Assembly (NCBI GenBank): GCA_023416175.1
Contig: JAEZIE010000049.1
Location: 1-9,552, forward strand
Direction: 5' to 3'
DNA length: 9,552 nucleotides
From: Bacillota bacterium
GTDB lineage: Bacteria; Bacillota; Clostridia; Christensenellales; CAG-138
A program made the translations under genes and the position numbers. Shown one piece after another: positions 6,878-9,552 of the stretch. Position 1 is the stretch's first letter; every line of letters starts with the position of its first letter. The notes under the pieces are model-generated. The model was given only the letters and a program-made list of their open reading frames with translations, made no database searches and was not told where the DNA came from.

Positions 6878-6906
6878 AAATAAACGTAGAAAACTGTGCA
6901 TATATT
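6878..6906 (+). promoter_or_regulatory. Possible sporulation sigma-E-like promoter for the spoIVFA/FB-like pair
   Basis: CATATATT (6899-6906) matches the sigma-E -10 consensus CATACAAT at 6 of 8 bases, with AAATAAA (6878-6884) 14 bp upstream as a poor -35. TATATT (6901-6906) could also serve as a vegetative -10, but no -35 is visible for that. The guess rests partly on the known mother-cell sigma-E control of spoIVF in Bacillus subtilis. Confidence 0.25.
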
Positions 6907-6947
6907 GTGGTATTCGGCAACAACCATGAGAGGGGGCGCTCCCGCTT

Positions 6948-7634
6948 ATGCAGCGTATGAATACCACGCCATTTACAACAGAAGAGTTCGATGCCGCTCC
7001 GCGCGCTCGTCAAATAAGGACATTCCATAAACCAAGTCACAGAAAGCATGTCAAAAAACCCGAAGGCAGGGTGCGTGTTTCCGGGCAGCTGCTCGTAAAA
7101 ATCGGCATCTGCGCGGTAGCTTGCGCGCTGATTTTGAGCATGAAGGCGCTTGATATCCCCGGAACCGAGCAAATGGTATCCGGCGTACGCACCGCCATCA
7201 ACGAGGAATCTAACCTTGACGAGATGCTCGGTAAGCTGGAATTTGTAGAGCTTCCGGATACCCTTGAGGTCTTCTCCGACTCAGGCAAGCTGGCAGTGCC
7301 CGTTAACGCGCCCAACGTCTCAGTTGAACCTGCTGAGAAATACGCCATATGGCAGAACGCGCCCGGAGCCGAGGTGGTGGCTTCCGCCGCGGGTGAGGTC
7401 CGTGCGATTGGCGAGGACGTTGTATTGGGCCAATACGTGCGGCTCATGCATGCGGGCGACCTTGAGACCATCTATTATGGGCTTGAAACCATCAACGTGG
7501 AGGAAGGCCAGCCCATCAAAAAGCGGGATACGCTGGGTTCGCTCGGAGATGATGGCATGCTGCGTCTAAGCGTTCTGCTTTCCGGTGAACCCCAGTCGCC
7601 GGATACGTATCTTGACTTGGTCCTGCAGGGATGA
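6948..7634 (+). CDS. spoIVFA: SpoIVFA-like membrane protein with degenerate LytM/M23 domain
   Basis: This is a 228-residue protein. It has a basic, Pro/His-rich cytoplasmic N-terminus (1-45), one membrane segment (about 46-64), a linker, and an M23/LytM-like beta domain (about 138-213). Glycine landmarks such as A-A-G-E-V (147-151), V-L-G-Q-Y-V-R-L-M-H (159-168) and V-E-E-G-Q-P-I (184-190) follow the LytM pattern. The zinc ligands are missing: no His/Asp in the first motif, and M-L-R-L replaces the final H-x-H. It should therefore be a binding or scaffold domain, not a peptidase. In Bacillus subtilis SpoIVFA (264 residues) holds and regulates the protease SpoIVFB in the forespore outer membrane. 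The M50 gene overlaps here by ATGA, supporting the same pairing. The ATG at 6948 is the only start available after an in-frame TGA at 6927. A GAGAGGGGG at 6928-6936 lies 11 bases upstream, a long spacing; a second ATG at 6957 is possible. Confidence 0.78.
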   Translation: MQRMNTTPFTTEEFDAAPRARQIRTFHKPSHRKHVKKPEGRVRVSGQLLVKIGICAVACALILSMKALDIPGTEQMVSGVRTAINEESNLDEMLGKLEFVELPDTLEVFSDSGKLAVPVNAPNVSVEPAEKYAIWQNAPGAEVVASAAGEVRAIGEDVVLGQYVRLMHAGDLETIYYGLETINVEEGQPIKKRDTLGSLGDDGMLRLSVLLSGEPQSPDTYLDLVLQG

Positions 7635-8503
7635 AGCTGTTTCATTTGGGGCAGACGGAAATCCGGCTGCACTTCGGCCTTTTGGTAGTGCTTGTGCTTG
7701 CGGGCATATTTGGTATGCTCGTAAGCCTGTTACAAGCTTTGCTGGCCCTTACGCTGCATGAGCTGTCCCACGCCATCGTCGCCCATGCGATGGGCTACCG
7801 GATAGATGTCATTGAATTCTTGCCTTATGGCGGCGTCGCAAGGCTATACGGTCAGACAATGTCCAACAAGGCGGATTTTATCATCGCCTTAGCCGGCCCT
7901 TTGTGCAGCTTTCTAGTTGCGGGCGGGGTATCCCTGGCGGGTACGCTATTCCCGCTTGCGTACTATCAGCTGCAGTATTTTCTTGCGCTTAATGTCGCGC
8001 TGGGAATGTTTAACCTTATCCCGGCACTGCCGCTCGACGGCGGCCGCATGCTTCGCGCCATACTCGGAAACTTTTTAAGGGCAAGGATCGCTACGCTCAT
8101 CACCGCGTGGCTGGGCGTCATATGCGGCGCTGCGCTTTTGGCGTTTTGCGCGTATGCGTTCACGCAAGGAAAGGTAAACGCATTCCTCCTCATCATGGGC
8201 GTATTCCTCGTTCTTGGGGCGATCAAGGAGCTTCGCCAGGCGCCGCAGGCGCAGCTTACTGCAATTTTGCGGCGGAAAGACGCATTTCGTCGCGGGGAGG
8301 CGCTTCCTTTGCGGCATGTAGCGGTGCGTGAGAGTGTTTCTGCAGGGTCGGCCTTGCGGCAGCTCTCCTATTCGCGGTATAATCTATTGCAGGTGCTCGA
8401 TGAAGAGCTCAACATCATCGGTCAGCTCGACGAAGGAAAGCTATTATCCGGCATTGCGCGCCATGGGCAGGATGTAACGGTCGGCGCGCTTTTAAAGCGC
8501 TGA
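7631..8503 (+). CDS. spoIVFB: SpoIVFB-like M50 intramembrane zinc metalloprotease
   Basis: This 290-residue polytopic site-2-type protease is close to the 288 residues of Bacillus subtilis SpoIVFB, which cleaves pro-sigma-K during sporulation. Zinc ligands are intact: H-E-L-S-H at 43-47 in a membrane segment, and the second motif at 127-139 with Asn128 and Asp136 (L-D-G-G-R). Y-G-G-V (66-69) follows as in the family. Several hydrophobic segments cover about 16-42, 81-105, 115-135 and 155-200. After a basic linker, a soluble tail (about 227-290) resembles a single CBS-like unit (S-V-S-A-G-S-A-L, then L-L-Q-V-L-D and I-G-Q-L-D-E). The ATG overlaps the upstream TGA (ATGA, 7631-7634), implying translational coupling; only a weak purine stretch precedes it. 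The substrate could be pro-sigma-K or another membrane-linked protein. No sigK is in the window. Confidence 0.92.
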   Translation: MKLFHLGQTEIRLHFGLLVVLVLAGIFGMLVSLLQALLALTLHELSHAIVAHAMGYRIDVIEFLPYGGVARLYGQTMSNKADFIIALAGPLCSFLVAGGVSLAGTLFPLAYYQLQYFLALNVALGMFNLIPALPLDGGRMLRAILGNFLRARIATLITAWLGVICGAALLAFCAYAFTQGKVNAFLLIMGVFLVLGAIKELRQAPQAQLTAILRRKDAFRRGEALPLRHVAVRESVSAGSALRQLSYSRYNLLQVLDEELNIIGQLDEGKLLSGIARHGQDVTVGALLKR

Positions 8504-8542
8504 TCGATATAAAATTGCCTGTTCAGGGCATCGGGGTAGGAA

Positions 8543-8571
8543 TTGACCCTCTATACAATTAATGTTAATAT
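8543..8571 (+). promoter_or_regulatory. Sigma-70-type promoter for the radical SAM gene
   Basis: TTGACC (8543-8548, 5/6) and TAATAT (8566-8571, 4/6) are separated by exactly 17 bp in an AT-rich stretch unlike the surrounding DNA. The expected start near 8578 is about 26 bases ahead of the TTG start codon. A small AGCC/GGCT hairpin (8578-8590) would lie at the very 5' end of the transcript, just before the ribosome binding site. Confidence 0.65.
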
Positions 8572-8603
8572 TAAAACAGCCTATATGGCTTGGGAGGTAC
8601 TTT

Positions 8604-9552
8604 TTGAATTACTCGGCATTAGACGGCATATTAGGGACCGTTGAAAAGCCGGCACGATATACGGGCGGAGAATGGAACATGGTGACGAAGCAAAGCGCTG
8701 ACGTCCATGTAGCGCTTTGTTTTCCGGATGTATATGAGATCGGCATGTCCCACCTTGGTTCACGTATACTCTATCATACGCTCAACTCCAGGGAGGAGAT
8801 TTACTGCGAACGCGCATTTGCCCCCTGGACGGATATGGAGCAGGCACTAAAAGAAAACGGACTGCCCTTGTTTTCTCTGGAAACCAGGCGTCCGCTCAAC
8901 ACGTTTCATATCATAGGCTTTTCCCTTCTGTATGAAATGTGCTATACAAACATCCTGATGATGCTGGAGCTTTCAGGCATTCCTTTCCGCGCGGCCGATA
9001 GAGGAGAAGAATATCCACTGATACTCTGCGGCGGCCCTTGCGCGTGTAATTCTGAACCTTTGGCGGATTTTATGGACGCGGCGCTTTTGGGGGACGGAGA
9101 AGAACTGTTTCTGGAAGTGGTGGATGTTTATCGCGCCGCGAAAGAGCGCGGGGAAAATAAACGCGAAATTCTTCTGAAGCTTGCTCAAATTCCCGGCGTA
9201 TACGTTCCCTCATTCTACGAGCCGCACTATGAAGGCGAGGCCTTTGTAGAACTTGTAAAGACGGAGCCGAAAGCGCCCGATACCATTACCCGCCGCATCG
9301 TCAAAGATCTTGACGCCGTGCCGTATGTAGGGAAACCCATCGTTCCGAACCTTGGCATCGTACATGATCGCGTGGCACTCGAACTGTTCCGCGGCTGTAC
9401 GCGCGGCTGCAGGTTCTGCCAGGCTGGATACATCTACCGGCCCGTGCGGGAGCGCAGCAAGGAACACCTGTTAGAAATTGCGCATGAGCTGATTGAAAGC
9501 ACGGGCTATGATGAAATCTCCCTATTTTCCTTAAGCTCCAGTGATTATTCCT
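8604..9552 (+). CDS. TIGR03960-type B12-binding-domain/radical SAM protein (3' end outside window)
   Basis: The frame is open for about 316 codons to the right edge. The N-terminal part contains P-D-V-Y-E-I-G-M-S-H-L-G (codons 45-56), F-A-P-W-T-D-M-E, and G-G-P-C-A-C-N-S-E-P-L-A-D-F, which form the cobalamin-binding-like domain of this family. It then enters the radical SAM core with C-T-R-G-C-R-F-C (about codons 266-273), a C-x3-C-x2-C cluster motif for [4Fe-4S] and S-adenosylmethionine, followed by Q-A-G-Y-I-Y-R-P-V-R-E-R-S. The start is TTG at 8604, 6 bases after GGGAGG (8592-8597). The reaction is unknown to me. In many Bacillota this family is encoded beside a DUF2344 protein, ribonuclease G and rplU/rpmA, so tRNA, rRNA or ribosomal-protein modification is a reasonable guess. 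Its own promoter separates it from the sporulation pair. Confidence 0.95.
   Translation, partial: MNYSALDGILGTVEKPARYTGGEWNMVTKQSADVHVALCFPDVYEIGMSHLGSRILYHTLNSREEIYCERAFAPWTDMEQALKENGLPLFSLETRRPLNTFHIIGFSLLYEMCYTNILMMLELSGIPFRAADRGEEYPLILCGGPCACNSEPLADFMDAALLGDGEELFLEVVDVYRAAKERGENKREILLKLAQIPGVYVPSFYEPHYEGEAFVELVKTEPKAPDTITRRIVKDLDAVPYVGKPIVPNLGIVHDRVALELFRGCTRGCRFCQAGYIYRPVRERSKEHLLEIAHELIESTGYDEISLFSLSSSDYS

Noticed and set aside
1..9552. Search for CRISPR arrays, insertion sequences, toxin-antitoxin or defence genes, tRNA or rRNA
   Set aside because: No direct-repeat arrays, transposase motifs, phage genes, tRNA-like cloverleaves or rRNA stretches were seen; the window is mostly conserved chromosomal genes.

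Overview
The window looks like chromosomal DNA from an endospore-forming or spore-former-derived member of the Bacillota (Clostridia-like). It has moderate GC, strong purine-rich ribosome binding sites, several TTG/GTG starts, and a SpoIVFA/SpoIVFB-like gene pair. This assignment is inferred from gene content and order, with no database search. Nearly all of the sequence is coding. I see no CRISPR array, insertion sequence, phage gene, tRNA or rRNA.

Left part (1-2653): the C-terminal portion of a lactate/malate dehydrogenase-like protein enters from the left edge. It converges, with a 2-base gap, on a minus-strand membrane-anchored HExxH metallopeptidase of the DUF3810 type. That gene diverges from a plus-strand TIM-barrel sugar phosphate isomerase/epimerase-like gene. 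The space between the divergent pair holds two outward-facing extended -10 boxes arranged as an imperfect inverted repeat. The minus-strand box sits so close to its ATG that the transcript may be leaderless.

Middle (2654-6711): glucose-6-phosphate isomerase (pgi) ends in a clear intrinsic terminator. A sigma-70-type promoter follows, then an orphan sugar-type substrate-binding lipoprotein with a Pro/Thr/Ser-rich insertion in its second lobe. Nineteen bases after it comes a RodA-type SEDS peptidoglycan glycosyltransferase, so the lipoprotein and rodA are probably co-transcribed.

Right part (6712-9552): a 236-base intergenic region carries a perfect 8-bp hairpin inside a longer imperfect dyad and, further on, a weak mother-cell sigma-E-like promoter. 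It precedes a degenerate LytM/M23 membrane protein (SpoIVFA-like) and an M50 intramembrane protease (SpoIVFB-like), which overlap by ATGA. A good sigma-70-type promoter then drives a TIGR03960-type B12-binding/radical SAM protein that runs off the right edge. From general knowledge, rodA or min genes, spoIVFA/FB, radical SAM genes, then rplU/rpmA is a familiar order in Bacillota.

The genes cover central sugar metabolism, cell-wall elongation and sporulation proteolysis. I did not find a convincing new multi-gene system. The most unusual points are the symmetric divergent promoter with a possible leaderless gene, the orphan binding protein coupled to rodA, and the structured intergenic region after rodA.
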